Virus record (IMG/VR): IMGVR_UViG_3300048591_000537
Location: 1-26,862 of that record
Strand: one strand, 5' to 3'
DNA from: a virus
Length of the DNA: 26,862 nucleotides
A model generated the notes under the pieces. That model saw only the letters and a list, made by a program, of their open reading frames with translations. It had not been told where the DNA came from and ran no database searches. The first letter of the stretch is position 1, and each line of letters opens with the position of its first letter. Below are positions 14,387 through 20,143 of this stretch, piece by piece. The translations under genes were made by a program, and so were the position numbers.

Positions 14387-15106
14387 TCACAACAGCCCCT
14401 CTTGCACAGGCTGTCTCGCTTCTTCTGGCGGCAGTAGCGTGCCCTGGGCCTGGGCGCGGCTGATGCGCTCGCAGGCAATGTCGAAGTACGGGCGATGAAT
14501 CTCCACGCCTACAAAGCGCAGACCGAGGTTCATCGCCGCTACTCCGGTGCTGCCTGATCCCATGTAAGGGTCAAACGTCAGCGCGGGAAACCCGGCCAGT
14601 TCCAAGCATCGGCGCATCAGGGCAACCGGCTTCTGTGTCGGGTGCTCTAGACCGCCGCCCAAAAACGGGCACTCTTCGCCGCCGCGCTGGATGCCTTGCC
14701 ACCGCTGGCGGTGTACGCGGTTTGAGCCGAGGAAATTTGTCCACGCGGTTTCACAGTCGCCGCCCGACCACTTGCCCACAATCTGCTTGTCCCAAATGAT
14801 CCAGCCGTAGTTATCAGGCAACCTGCTGGCGTAGGCCGAAGCGCCGAACAGGATCACGCGCTTTGCCAGCGGTAGCAGTGCCACAGGGTCAAACGGCGCA
14901 TCGTCGCCGTGTATCGGGGCCGCAGCCTTGCCCCATGTCCGCGTGCCGTCTGGTTTGTACCCGGCGCTTGCCGTCGAGTCGCGGGCATAGCCAATCCCAT
15001 AGGGCGGGTCGCTCACCACGGCATCAAAGCGCGGCAGCAGCGGCAGCACCTCGCGGCAGTCCCCGTGCCACAGTTCCGCGTTCCCGATCACTACTTTCTC
15101 AGCCAT
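14387..15106 (-). CDS. DNA adenine-N6/cytosine-N4 methyltransferase, cassette 1
   Basis: Motif IV DPPYGIGY begins at residue 33 and the SAM-binding motif I FDPYMGSGST is at 178-187, preceded by HPTQKPVAL; this order (IV before I) is typical of the N6/N4 methyltransferase family (PF01555). AAGGG six bases ahead of ATG 15106 supports this start, giving 239 residues; a GTG at 15130 is possible but less good. The gene fills the first cassette between the attI-like border and attC1 and is antisense to attC orientation. There is no adjacent restriction endonuclease, so it is an orphan enzyme, probably protecting phage DNA or altering host methylation. Target sequence is not predictable here. Confidence 0.88.
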   Translation of the reverse strand: MAEKVVIGNAELWHGDCREVLPLLPRFDAVVSDPPYGIGYARDSTASAGYKPDGTRTWGKAAAPIHGDDAPFDPVALLPLAKRVILFGASAYASRLPDNYGWIIWDKQIVGKWSGGDCETAWTNFLGSNRVHRQRWQGIQRGGEECPFLGGGLEHPTQKPVALMRRCLELAGFPALTFDPYMGSGSTGVAAMNLGLRFVGVEIHRPYFDIACERISRAQAQGTLLPPEEARQPVQEGLL

Positions 15107-15137
15107 CTTCATCCCTTGTTTGCGCGCCACCAGTGAA

Positions 15138-15203
15138 ACCTAACCTGTCGCTCAAGCGGACGTGCCGCCTGCGGCGTCACGCCGCTTAGCTCCCACGTTA
15201 GAG
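15138..15203 (+). repeat. attC: attC1, integron recombination site (66 bp)
   Basis: Inverse core ACCTAAC at 15138 and core GTTAGAG ending at 15203. The inner arms GCT-C-AAGCGG and CCGCTTAGC pair with one extra C in the left arm. The central part (GCCGC...GCGGC) also pairs. It closes cassette 1 and is close in sequence to attC2. Confidence 0.88.
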
Positions 15204-15415
15204 CGCACAGGCTTGCGAGTCTCATCCCCGCAGCATCGGCCTACTTGCCCGACTCGCCCGCATTTGGTACAGCGCCACAGGTCACTTTCGTTGGCTGTAT
15301 CACACGGCTGGTCATTGCTTATCCATCGCTTTATGCCGTCGGCGCGCATGTACCAGCGGCGCGGCCTCCCGGTCACAAGGTCAATCAAGGTGCCAAATCC
15401 ACCAGTAATTCCCAT
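15152..15415 (-). CDS. Small zinc-ribbon-like protein, cassette 2
   Basis: An 87-residue protein. It begins MGITGGFGTLIDLVTGRPRR, has WYMRADGIKRWISNDQ, and then a likely metal-binding cluster WRCTKCGRVGQVGRCCGDE with two CxxC-like or CC pairs, suggesting a zinc ribbon. GAGGA lies immediately before the ATG. I cannot name the family. The last 15 codons (about NVGAKRRDAAGGTSA) are encoded by attC1 read backwards, and the TGA stop comes from the TCA of the attC left arm. Its C-terminus would therefore change with whichever attC lies next to it. Confidence 0.68.
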   Translation of the reverse strand: MGITGGFGTLIDLVTGRPRRWYMRADGIKRWISNDQPCDTANESDLWRCTKCGRVGQVGRCCGDETRKPVRSNVGAKRRDAAGGTSA

Positions 15416-15430
15416 TCCTCAATCTCCCGC

Positions 15431-15493
15431 GCCTAACCCGGCGCTCAAGCGGGACCGTCCGCGAGCGGCCGGCCCCTTAGCTCTGCGTTAGAG
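15431..15493 (+). repeat. attC: attC2, integron recombination site (63 bp)
   Basis: Inverse core GCCTAAC at 15431-15437 and core GTTAGAG at 15487-15493. The inner arms GCT-C-AAG and CTTAGC pair with one extra C on the left; the centre includes GGACCGTCCGCGAGCGGCC. It is a textbook short attC and closes cassette 2. Confidence 0.92.
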
Positions 15494-15681
15494 CGCATAG
15501 TCCGCACGTCCGACTTATGCACCAAAAAACAATCACCGTCGTGCTTTGCGCTGCCGTCTGGGTAGTCAGCGCCTTGTAGGTGCAGCCATTCGCCGCGCAT
15601 TGCGAGCAACCAAAACCACGGCCAATCGCTTGCGGGGTCGCGCCATTCAATCTGCACCAATGTCGGTTTCTTTTTTGCCAT
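15445..15681 (-). CDS. Small unknown protein, cassette 3
   Basis: A 78-residue protein beginning MAKKKPTLVQIEWRD, then DWPWFWLLAMRGEWLHLQG and DGDCFLVHKSDVRTM. It is rich in Trp and acidic residues, with no family I recognise. The gene starts three bases to the left of attC3, so the reversed core GTTAGAG lies just ahead of the ATG and might serve as a weak ribosome site. The last residues (about RSNAELRGRPLADGPA) are encoded by attC2 read backwards and the stop is the TCA of its left arm. Gene-sized and codon-like, but unsupported by homology here. Confidence 0.62.
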   Translation of the reverse strand: MAKKKPTLVQIEWRDPASDWPWFWLLAMRGEWLHLQGADYPDGSAKHDGDCFLVHKSDVRTMRSNAELRGRPLADGPA

Positions 15682-15683
15682 CG

Positions 15684-15743
15684 CTCTAACTCGTCAATCA
15701 ACCCGGACTCGCCTTCGGCGAGCCGGTTATTTCTGCGTTAGGC
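15684..15743 (+). repeat. attC: attC3, integron recombination site (60 bp)
   Basis: Inverse core CTCTAAC at 15684-15690 and core GTTAGGC at 15737-15743. The arms AAT-C-AACC and GGTTATT pair with an extra C on the left, and the centre forms a perfect hairpin CTCGCC-TTC-GGCGAG. Its sequence differs from attC1/2 and attC4/5, so it is a third type. Confidence 0.92.
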
Positions 15744-16025
15744 AGCGCCAACAGCCGCCGCCGTCGCATCGTTCATCGTCTTCTCCAGCGCCTCGGCCTC
15801 GTCGGCCAGCTCGATCAGCCGCTGGGCCGTTTCGCGCAGGGCCTTGTGCCCCGCCAGAAGGCGCATACTCGAAACCTCGCGGTCGCGCGTCAGCCCTTCC
15901 AACCCGTAGCCAAAGCGCGGCTCGCTGCAAATCAGCACCAGCTCAATCCGCGCCTTTACCTTTGGCGGCGCGTCCAAGTCGGGCGCCAGAATCAGGTTGC
16001 TTGCGTGGCCAAGTAGCTCTTTCAT
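15738..16025 (-). CDS. Small helical unknown protein, cassette 4
   Basis: A 95-residue protein, MKELLGHASNLILAPDLDAP at the start, then KVKARIELVLICSEPRFGYG and a C-terminal helix (ALRETAQRLIELADEAEALE) likely to form a coiled coil. AAAGGACAG before the ATG at 16025 is a good ribosome site. The stop codon TAA is formed by the attC3 core GTTAGGC read backwards. I cannot assign a function. It has its own leader of about 28 bases before attC4, so it may be expressed from the leftward operon by its own ribosome site. Confidence 0.66.
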   Translation of the reverse strand: MKELLGHASNLILAPDLDAPPKVKARIELVLICSEPRFGYGLEGLTRDREVSSMRLLAGHKALRETAQRLIELADEAEALEKTMNDATAAAVGAA

Positions 16026-16053
16026 GTCTGTCCTTTGTGCGCCACCAGGCGCT

Positions 16054-16156
16054 GCCTAACACTTCGGTCAACGCGACCCGCCACGGCGGGCCGCTCTATC
16101 TCGCTCCGGGTCAGTCAGTGCGCGCCGTGCCGGGCGCGTTACCTCGGGCGTTATGC
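16054..16156 (+). repeat. attC: attC4, long integron recombination site (103 bp)
   Basis: Inverse core GCCTAAC at 16054-16060 and core GTTATGC at 16150-16156. The arms GGT-C-AACGCG and CGCGTTACC pair with an extra C on the left. The long centre shares CTCCGGGTCAGTC with attC5, so the two belong to one family distinct from attC1-3. Confidence 0.87.
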
Positions 16157-16983
16157 GTGTCGAACAGCCCGGCCTGCGGGCATCCCCGCGATAGCCACAG
16201 GCTCTCCACTCGATCACGCGCTCCATCTGCATGGGCCGAAGCGTCGATGCGCTGCCACCCGTCGAACAGTCCGTCGTACAGGTCGCACCTGTAGCCGCTC
16301 ACCACCACCATGCCGCGCAGGCCCGCCAGGTGGGTCGCCAGCGCGCGGTGCTGCTGGTCGTTCATCTCGTGCCGGTAGGCCGGTGCGCGCGTCCGCATGC
16401 CGCGAGTGCTGTGCACGTAGGGCGGGTCCACGTAGTGCACGGTATCTGCGCCGTCGTGGTGGCTCATCACGTCCAGCGCGTCGCGGTTCTCGATCACCAC
16501 GCCCCGCAGGCGCTGCACCACCGCGCGCAGGTGCGCCGGGTAGTTCATCCAGTCGCTGGCAGGCGTCGTGTAGCTGCGGGTCACGCTTGAACGGAAGCCT
16601 GTCACCTGGCCGCTGATGCCGGCACTGCCAAAGCCCATGAAGCTGCGCACCAGCGTGCGCCTGGCTTGCTCCAGCGGGTCGCCGGCGGGCTCATAGGCCT
16701 GGTCGAACTCGGCGCGGGCAAATGGTGTCAGCTCGCAGGCGCTGGCCAGCGCTTCGCCCTGGTCGCGCGCCACGCGAAACAGGTTCACGATCTCGCCATC
16801 GAGGTCGTTGTACACCTCGGCGTAGCTGCGCGGCTTCTGCAGCAGCACACTGCCGCCGCCGCCGTAGGGCTCCACGTACACGCGGTGCTGCGGCAGGTGG
16901 CGCAGTATCCAGGGCGCCAGCTTCCACTTGCCACCGTGGTAGCGCACAAGGGGCCGCCGTGGTGCGCCAACAGCGCCACGCAT
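16111..16983 (-). CDS. Dam-like D12-class DNA adenine methyltransferase, cassette 5
   Basis: A D12-class N6-adenine methyltransferase (PF02086). From ATG 16983 it has 290 residues: LVRYHGGKWKLAPWILRHLP at the N-terminus, SAM-binding EPYGGGGSVLL at about 38-48 and catalytic DPPY at 186-189, followed by HSTRG. The frame is open another 25 codons upstream, but those lie inside attC5; the ATG in the attC5 inverse core is preferred. The last 15 or so residues (THNARGNAPGTARTD) and the stop are encoded by attC4 read backwards. Likely target is a short adenine-containing site such as GATC, though this is not proven. Probably shields phage DNA from host restriction. Confidence 0.88.
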   Translation of the reverse strand: MRGAVGAPRRPLVRYHGGKWKLAPWILRHLPQHRVYVEPYGGGGSVLLQKPRSYAEVYNDLDGEIVNLFRVARDQGEALASACELTPFARAEFDQAYEPAGDPLEQARRTLVRSFMGFGSAGISGQVTGFRSSVTRSYTTPASDWMNYPAHLRAVVQRLRGVVIENRDALDVMSHHDGADTVHYVDPPYVHSTRGMRTRAPAYRHEMNDQQHRALATHLAGLRGMVVVSGYRCDLYDGLFDGWQRIDASAHADGARDRVESLWLSRGCPQAGLFDTHNARGNAPGTARTD

Positions 16984-17079
16984 AACACGTCGGTCAAGCA
17001 GAGTGCCAACGGCGGCCACGCCGTCGCACTCCGGGTCAGTCTGTAGCGCCGTTGTCACCTGCTTACCTCACCGTTATGC
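16980..17079 (+). repeat. attC: attC5, long integron recombination site (100 bp)
   Basis: Inverse core GCATAAC at 16980-16986 and core GTTATGC at 17073-17079. The arms GGT-C-AAGCAG and CTGCTTACC pair with an extra C on the left. The centre includes CTCCGGGTCAGTC, as in attC4. It is the rightmost recognisable attC; none is found beyond the truncated sixth gene. Confidence 0.87.
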
Positions 17080-17366
17080 CTCGCAAGCACAGCCAGCGCG
17101 TGCGTGCCGAGGAATTCCGAATACGCTGGCGGTATCGCGTTGTTCGTGTCGCCGGTTTCCCCGCGCTTGCGGGATGCCCCGCCCGAACTTGGCATCCACG
17201 GCGTCCCTTGCGCCTCGCGCATCTTGTCTGCCGTGCGGCCTGCGCCGTGCCACGGGTCGTAAATGTCCCTGTGGTCGCACGGCGGCATCAAAAGCGGAAG
17301 GGCAAAGCTCACCTCAAAGAACCGATGCTTTGCAATCAGCAGACCGAACATCGTTCCACACAGCAT
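17055..17366 (-). pseudogene. C-terminal fragment of a C5-cytosine DNA methyltransferase, truncated cassette 6
   Basis: About 103 residues: MLCGTMFGLLIAKHRFFEVS, then DIYDPWHGAGRTADKMREAQ, SSGGASRKRGETGD and NNAIPPAYSEFLG. This is the end of a phage-type cytosine-C5 methyltransferase; the SAM-binding motifs and the catalytic PC motif, normally N-terminal to it, are missing. The homology stops at the junction with the next gene, whose TGA overlaps an in-frame ATG (TGATG at 17364-17368), so the fragment may still be translated. Its stop lies inside attC5, exactly as in the intact reversed cassettes. It most likely marks a sixth cassette cut by recombination into the operon. Confidence 0.78.
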
Positions 17367-17527
17367 CAGGCTTTCTGCTGCTGGCGTTCCAGCGTGGCGC
17401 GTAGCCGCTCGATCTCGTCGGCCATACGCTGGATCAGACATTCCGGGTGGGCGCGCTCGCAGCCCTCCCAGTGCGTGCGCTGGGTGCCGTCGATGCGCTG
17501 GCGGGCGATTTGCACGAGGTCACTCAT
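17366..17527 (-). CDS. Small phage operon protein, 53 residues
   Basis: The translation reads MSDLVQIARQRIDGTQRTHW, EGCERAHPECLIQRMADEIE and ends RLRATLERQQQKA. The HWEGCE...HPEC pattern with cysteines followed by a charged C-terminal helix is characteristic of small conserved phage proteins of unknown function. The start overlaps the previous gene's stop by eight bases (17520-17527), fitting the coupled operon. It is the last intact gene before the cassette array; its stop codon coincides with the truncated methyltransferase junction, so the original downstream gene may have been lost here. Confidence 0.75.
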   Translation of the reverse strand: MSDLVQIARQRIDGTQRTHWEGCERAHPECLIQRMADEIERLRATLERQQQKA

Positions 17528-17768
17528 CCTTGCCTCCCGCCCGCTCTGGCTGGCACAGCGGGATCAGCTGATCGATCGTGTCGCGCAGCGCTTGCCACTC
17601 ATCCGGGTCGATCTGGATTTTCCCGATGTCGACCCTGCCATGCTGGACCACTTCGACGAACTCGCCGGCCCCCTCGTCGACGATCCGCACGTGCGTCGTC
17701 AACTCACTGGTCAGTATCTCGTGCTCTGGCACGACTGCGATTTCGGTCACGCGGGTGATGTACTTCAT
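17520..17768 (-). CDS. Unknown small phage operon protein, 82 residues
   Basis: From ATG 17768 the protein has 82 residues and reads MKYITRVTEIAVVPEHEILT, TTHVRIVDEGAGEFVEVVQH and DPDEWQALRDTIDQLIPLC. It appears to be a small alpha/beta protein with a beta sheet first and a helix last. I do not recognise the family. The start overlaps the upstream gene's stop by four bases (17765-17768), which is why it is preferred over the longer frame starting upstream. It belongs to the leftward operon downstream of the repressor-controlled promoter. Confidence 0.72.
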   Translation of the reverse strand: MKYITRVTEIAVVPEHEILTSELTTHVRIVDEGAGEFVEVVQHGRVDIGKIQIDPDEWQALRDTIDQLIPLCQPERAGGKDE

Positions 17769-17983
17769 GCGATCTCCCACGCCGGCACCGTCGCTGGCGC
17801 CTGCCTCACGTTTGCAACTGGATCGAGCGCCATGGGGCGCGTCGCGCACTGCTCTCGCTCGTGCAGCTCCTCCCACAGCGCCACCATCAGCTCGCGGCGT
17901 GTGCGGCGCAGCCCGAAATAGTCCTCCAGCGCGCACAGCGCCTCCCGGCCGCGCAGCTCGCGGGCCTCGCCGACGGGAATCAT
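17765..17983 (-). CDS. Unknown small phage operon protein, 72 residues
   Basis: From ATG 17983 the protein has 72 residues: MIPVGEARELRGREALCALE, then DYFGLRRTRRELMVALWEEL, and a less ordered C-terminus ending PATVPAWEIA. The middle is a strongly helical, charged segment. I cannot assign a family or function. Four-base overlaps with both neighbours (17980-17983 and 17765-17768) indicate translational coupling and support the chosen start. Confidence 0.7.
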   Translation of the reverse strand: MIPVGEARELRGREALCALEDYFGLRRTRRELMVALWEELHEREQCATRPMALDPVANVRQAPATVPAWEIA

Positions 17984-18201
17984 CGCGACCCCAGAAACTC
18001 GTGGTGCCATCCGCCAGGCCCCTCGCAGCGGCTGATGACTCGGTCGGTGGCCTCGCTCACCATCCGCCATTTAGCGGGCCGCTTCGAGTCGTCGAGATCG
18101 CCGAGCACCTCGACCGCCTCTCGCGCTCGCCGCGTGGCTACCTCGTCCAGCCCGCGCAGCACGATGCGCCACGCCCCGGTTGTGTTCAGTTCGAGCCTCA
18201 T
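17980..18201 (-). CDS. Unknown small phage operon protein, 73 residues
   Basis: From ATG 18201 the protein has 73 residues, starting MRLELNTTGAWRIVLRGLDE, then VATRRAREAVEVLGDLDDS and KWRMVSEATDRVISRCEGPG. The pattern of strand-helix-strand suggests a small alpha/beta fold. I do not recognise it. Four-base ATGA overlaps at both ends place it firmly in the coupled operon. The frame is open further upstream but would overlap the winged-helix gene. Confidence 0.7.
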   Translation of the reverse strand: MRLELNTTGAWRIVLRGLDEVATRRAREAVEVLGDLDDSKRPAKWRMVSEATDRVISRCEGPGGWHHEFLGSR

Positions 18202-18689
18202 GACTGCCTCCTCCGCGCCATCCAGTCCTCGGTGATCGCCCCGCGCCCGGCGACGGTCGGGTCGGCCGTGTAGCGCGGGTCGGCCGGGAACGGCGCGTAG
18301 GTGTAGCGCGCCGTCGCCGGGACGATCACCTCGCCGCCAGGCGGCAGCGCGAGCCGTGCCTTTGCTACCGTCGTCGTCCGGGCGTGGGGGTCGTTGATGA
18401 CGGCCAGCGGCTTGATCTTCTTCGGCTTGGCGGCCGATGCCGGCGGCGCGTGCTCTCGCAGATACCAGCGCTGGTCGTGATAGGCCAGCGCGCGCCGCAC
18501 GACGTGCCCGTAGGCCGCGAGGCGCGCCATGCTCATGGATACGCTGCTGATCTTGACGCCGCGCCGCTCGGCAATCTCCGACACCGTGGCGCCGCGGCCG
18601 CCGGCGCGCTCCAGGATGTCCAGCACCGCGTTCATGCCGGTCTTCCACGCCTGCGCAGGGATGTCGCTGACGGGCGCGCGGCGCGTCAT
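18198..18689 (-). CDS. Winged-helix DNA-binding protein
   Basis: From ATG 18689 the protein has 163 residues. Residues about 16-78 form a winged helix-turn-helix: MNAVLDILERAGGRGATVSE, then IAERRGVKISSVSMSMARL and AAYGHVVRRALAYHDQRWYL. The remaining part is Pro- and Lys-rich and without a recognised fold (KPKKIKPLAVINDPHART). Such proteins commonly act as transcription or replication regulators in phage early operons; the target is unknown. It has ATGA overlaps with both neighbours. An alternative is a plasmid-partition or replication accessory role. Confidence 0.75.
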   Translation of the reverse strand: MTRRAPVSDIPAQAWKTGMNAVLDILERAGGRGATVSEIAERRGVKISSVSMSMARLAAYGHVVRRALAYHDQRWYLREHAPPASAAKPKKIKPLAVINDPHARTTTVAKARLALPPGGEVIVPATARYTYAPFPADPRYTADPTVAGRGAITEDWMARRRQS

Positions 18690-19030
18690 GCCGGGCTCCG
18701 CGTGATGCGCACCACGGCCGGCGTGCCGCTGGCCGGATCCTGCCACTGCACCACCTCGAGCAGGCCGCGCCACACGCCGTAGGCGATCGCCTCGCGCACC
18801 ATGTCGATCGCCTCGTCGCAGCTTTCGCGGGGGTCGAGCATGTGCCGCACGTCCCACAGGCGTTCGGAGTCGGGCCGGATGCGCACGGCCTCGCATTCGA
18901 TGTCGGCGACGACCAAACGGTCGGCCATGCGGTAGGCCAGCAGCGTCATCGGCTCGTCGGCGATGTCGGGCGCGGCGGCGGCGGATGCCTGGGCCAGGAT
19001 CGTGCAGGGCGGGGGCGGTTCATAGCGCAT
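18686..19030 (-). CDS. Unknown phage operon protein, 114 residues
   Basis: The protein starts MRYEPPPPCTILAQASAAAA, a Pro/Ala-rich segment, then MTLLAYRMADRLVVADIECE and HMLDPRESCDEAIDMVREAI, ending VVRITRSPA. The C-terminal two-thirds look folded (alpha/beta); an internal ATG at residue 28 is a possible alternative start. I do not recognise the family. It overlaps the HD-domain gene by 11 bases upstream and the winged-helix gene by four bases downstream. Confidence 0.66.
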   Translation of the reverse strand: MRYEPPPPCTILAQASAAAAPDIADEPMTLLAYRMADRLVVADIECEAVRIRPDSERLWDVRHMLDPRESCDEAIDMVREAIAYGVWRGLLEVVQWQDPASGTPAVVRITRSPA

Positions 19031-19655
19031 CGTCGTCGTCCTGATAGGTGTCTGTGGGGTGGGCGCGGCAAGCGGCCTGCAGGCCCGCGTGCTGCTGGCG
19101 GAACTGGTCGCGCCAGTCGCGCCAGTCGAAGCTGCGCTCGTCGTAGTCGGCGAGCCAGATCTCGTCGCTGGGGGCGATGCCGTGCAGCGCCGGCCAGTCC
19201 GGGCCGCCGGGGGGCATCAGGCAGCGGCGCTCGGTGGCGAGCATGCGCAGGTCGGCCGCGCGGATGGCGCGGCGGTAGCCGACCGACGCCACGCGCACGC
19301 CGAATCGGCGCTGCACCTGCGCGCGCACGCGCGACTCGACCCGCCGCCAGGCGCGGTCAGGGTCCTCGGCGTCGAGCGCGTCCTTGAGCGGCGTGGAGAG
19401 GTCGCCGATGTAGGCCTCGTGCGCGTCGTGCAGCAGGCCGGCCAGCAGCGCATGCGGGCTGTCGATGCCCATCTCGTCGCGCATGACGGCGACGACGTGG
19501 ATGCTGTGCTCGGCGACGCTGTAGGGGCGCCGGCATGCGCCGGTGAAGCGGTTCAGCTGCGCCAGGTGATGCGCGACATCGTCAATCGACAGGGCCGCTG
19601 GGTCGGCCAGGCGCAGGTCGACGCGGCGGCCGGTGGAGGTTAGGAGCCAGGTCAT
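19020..19655 (-). CDS. HD-domain phosphohydrolase, YfbR-like
   Basis: From ATG 19655 the protein has 211 residues, MTWLLTSTGRRVDLRLADPA at the N-terminus. The metal-binding HD signature is clear: His50 in YSVAEHS, His76-Asp77 in LLHDAHEAYIGDLSTPLK, with further conserved Glu80 and Asp85. Such proteins are related to 5'-deoxynucleotidases (YfbR) and are common in phages, where they may adjust nucleotide pools or cleave nucleotide signals. The substrate cannot be told from sequence. Four-base overlap with the upstream gene (19652-19655) sets the start; a frame extension upstream would overlap that gene. Confidence 0.85.
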   Translation of the reverse strand: MTWLLTSTGRRVDLRLADPAALSIDDVAHHLAQLNRFTGACRRPYSVAEHSIHVVAVMRDEMGIDSPHALLAGLLHDAHEAYIGDLSTPLKDALDAEDPDRAWRRVESRVRAQVQRRFGVRVASVGYRRAIRAADLRMLATERRCLMPPGGPDWPALHGIAPSDEIWLADYDERSFDWRDWRDQFRQQHAGLQAACRAHPTDTYQDDDDAL

Positions 19656-20143
19656 GTGTCGACCTGCGGCAGCTGCAGCTTCTTGCGCACCATCGTCTGA
19701 AGAACGCCGAACTTGGCCTGCGCGTCGGCGTTGGCTCTCCGTTCGTCGTCGGTCAGCCATTCAGTGCGGATGAACGAAACCTCGCGCACGGCCTTGTTTA
19801 GTGCGTTTGCGATTTCCGCGCCGCGGTCCTTCAACGCGAGCCGCGTTTGTTCGTTGGGCGGGATCACCATGTAGCCGACGCCTTCGACGAGCCGCAGCTT
19901 TATGCGATGGTTTTCCAGCAGGCTCTGGCACAGCTCGCCAATCGCGAAGTTGAACAGCATCTGCTGCTGCATTGCCGCCAGTCCGTTTAGGTCGCGTGGG
20001 TCCTCCACACCGAAGCCGGCGCGCAGGTAGTCCATGGGGATCGTCTCGCCGTCCTTCAGCCCTCGGGCAAGCAGGTCGCTTTCGACCTGCCGCCAGGCGG
20101 GATACAGCTTCATGCCGTCCCTGTCGCTGGCGGCAGCGCTCAT
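19652..20143 (-). CDS. Conserved phage protein of unknown function, 163 residues
   Basis: From ATG 20143 the protein has 163 residues: MSAAASDRDGMKLYPAWRQV, then GLKDGETIPMDYLRAGFGVE, MQQQMLFNFAIGELCQSLLE and DDERRANADAQAKFGVLQTM. The mostly helical middle and basic C-terminus (VRKKLQLPQV) suggest a DNA-associated early protein, but I do not recognise a family. A second in-frame ATG at residue 11 (MKLYPAW) is an alternative start. It is linked by ATGA overlaps with both neighbours. Confidence 0.72.
   Translation of the reverse strand: MSAAASDRDGMKLYPAWRQVESDLLARGLKDGETIPMDYLRAGFGVEDPRDLNGLAAMQQQMLFNFAIGELCQSLLENHRIKLRLVEGVGYMVIPPNEQTRLALKDRGAEIANALNKAVREVSFIRTEWLTDDERRANADAQAKFGVLQTMVRKKLQLPQVDT

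Larger units (their letters stand above)
14379..17366 (+). mobile_element. Integron-type gene cassette array: five attC sites, five whole cassettes and one truncated
   Basis: Core cut sites G^TT at 14379, 15197, 15487, 15737, 16150 and 17073 divide the region into units of about 818, 290, 250, 413 and 923 bp plus a partial sixth. Each attC has an inverse core (xYYYAAC) at its left, a GTTRRRx core at its right and an inner pair of arms in which the left arm has one extra C, which sets attC orientation rightward. All genes lie on the minus strand. The cassettes look lower in G+C than their surroundings. No integron integrase gene is in the window, so this is a cluster of attC sites lacking IntI. 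Confidence 0.87.
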
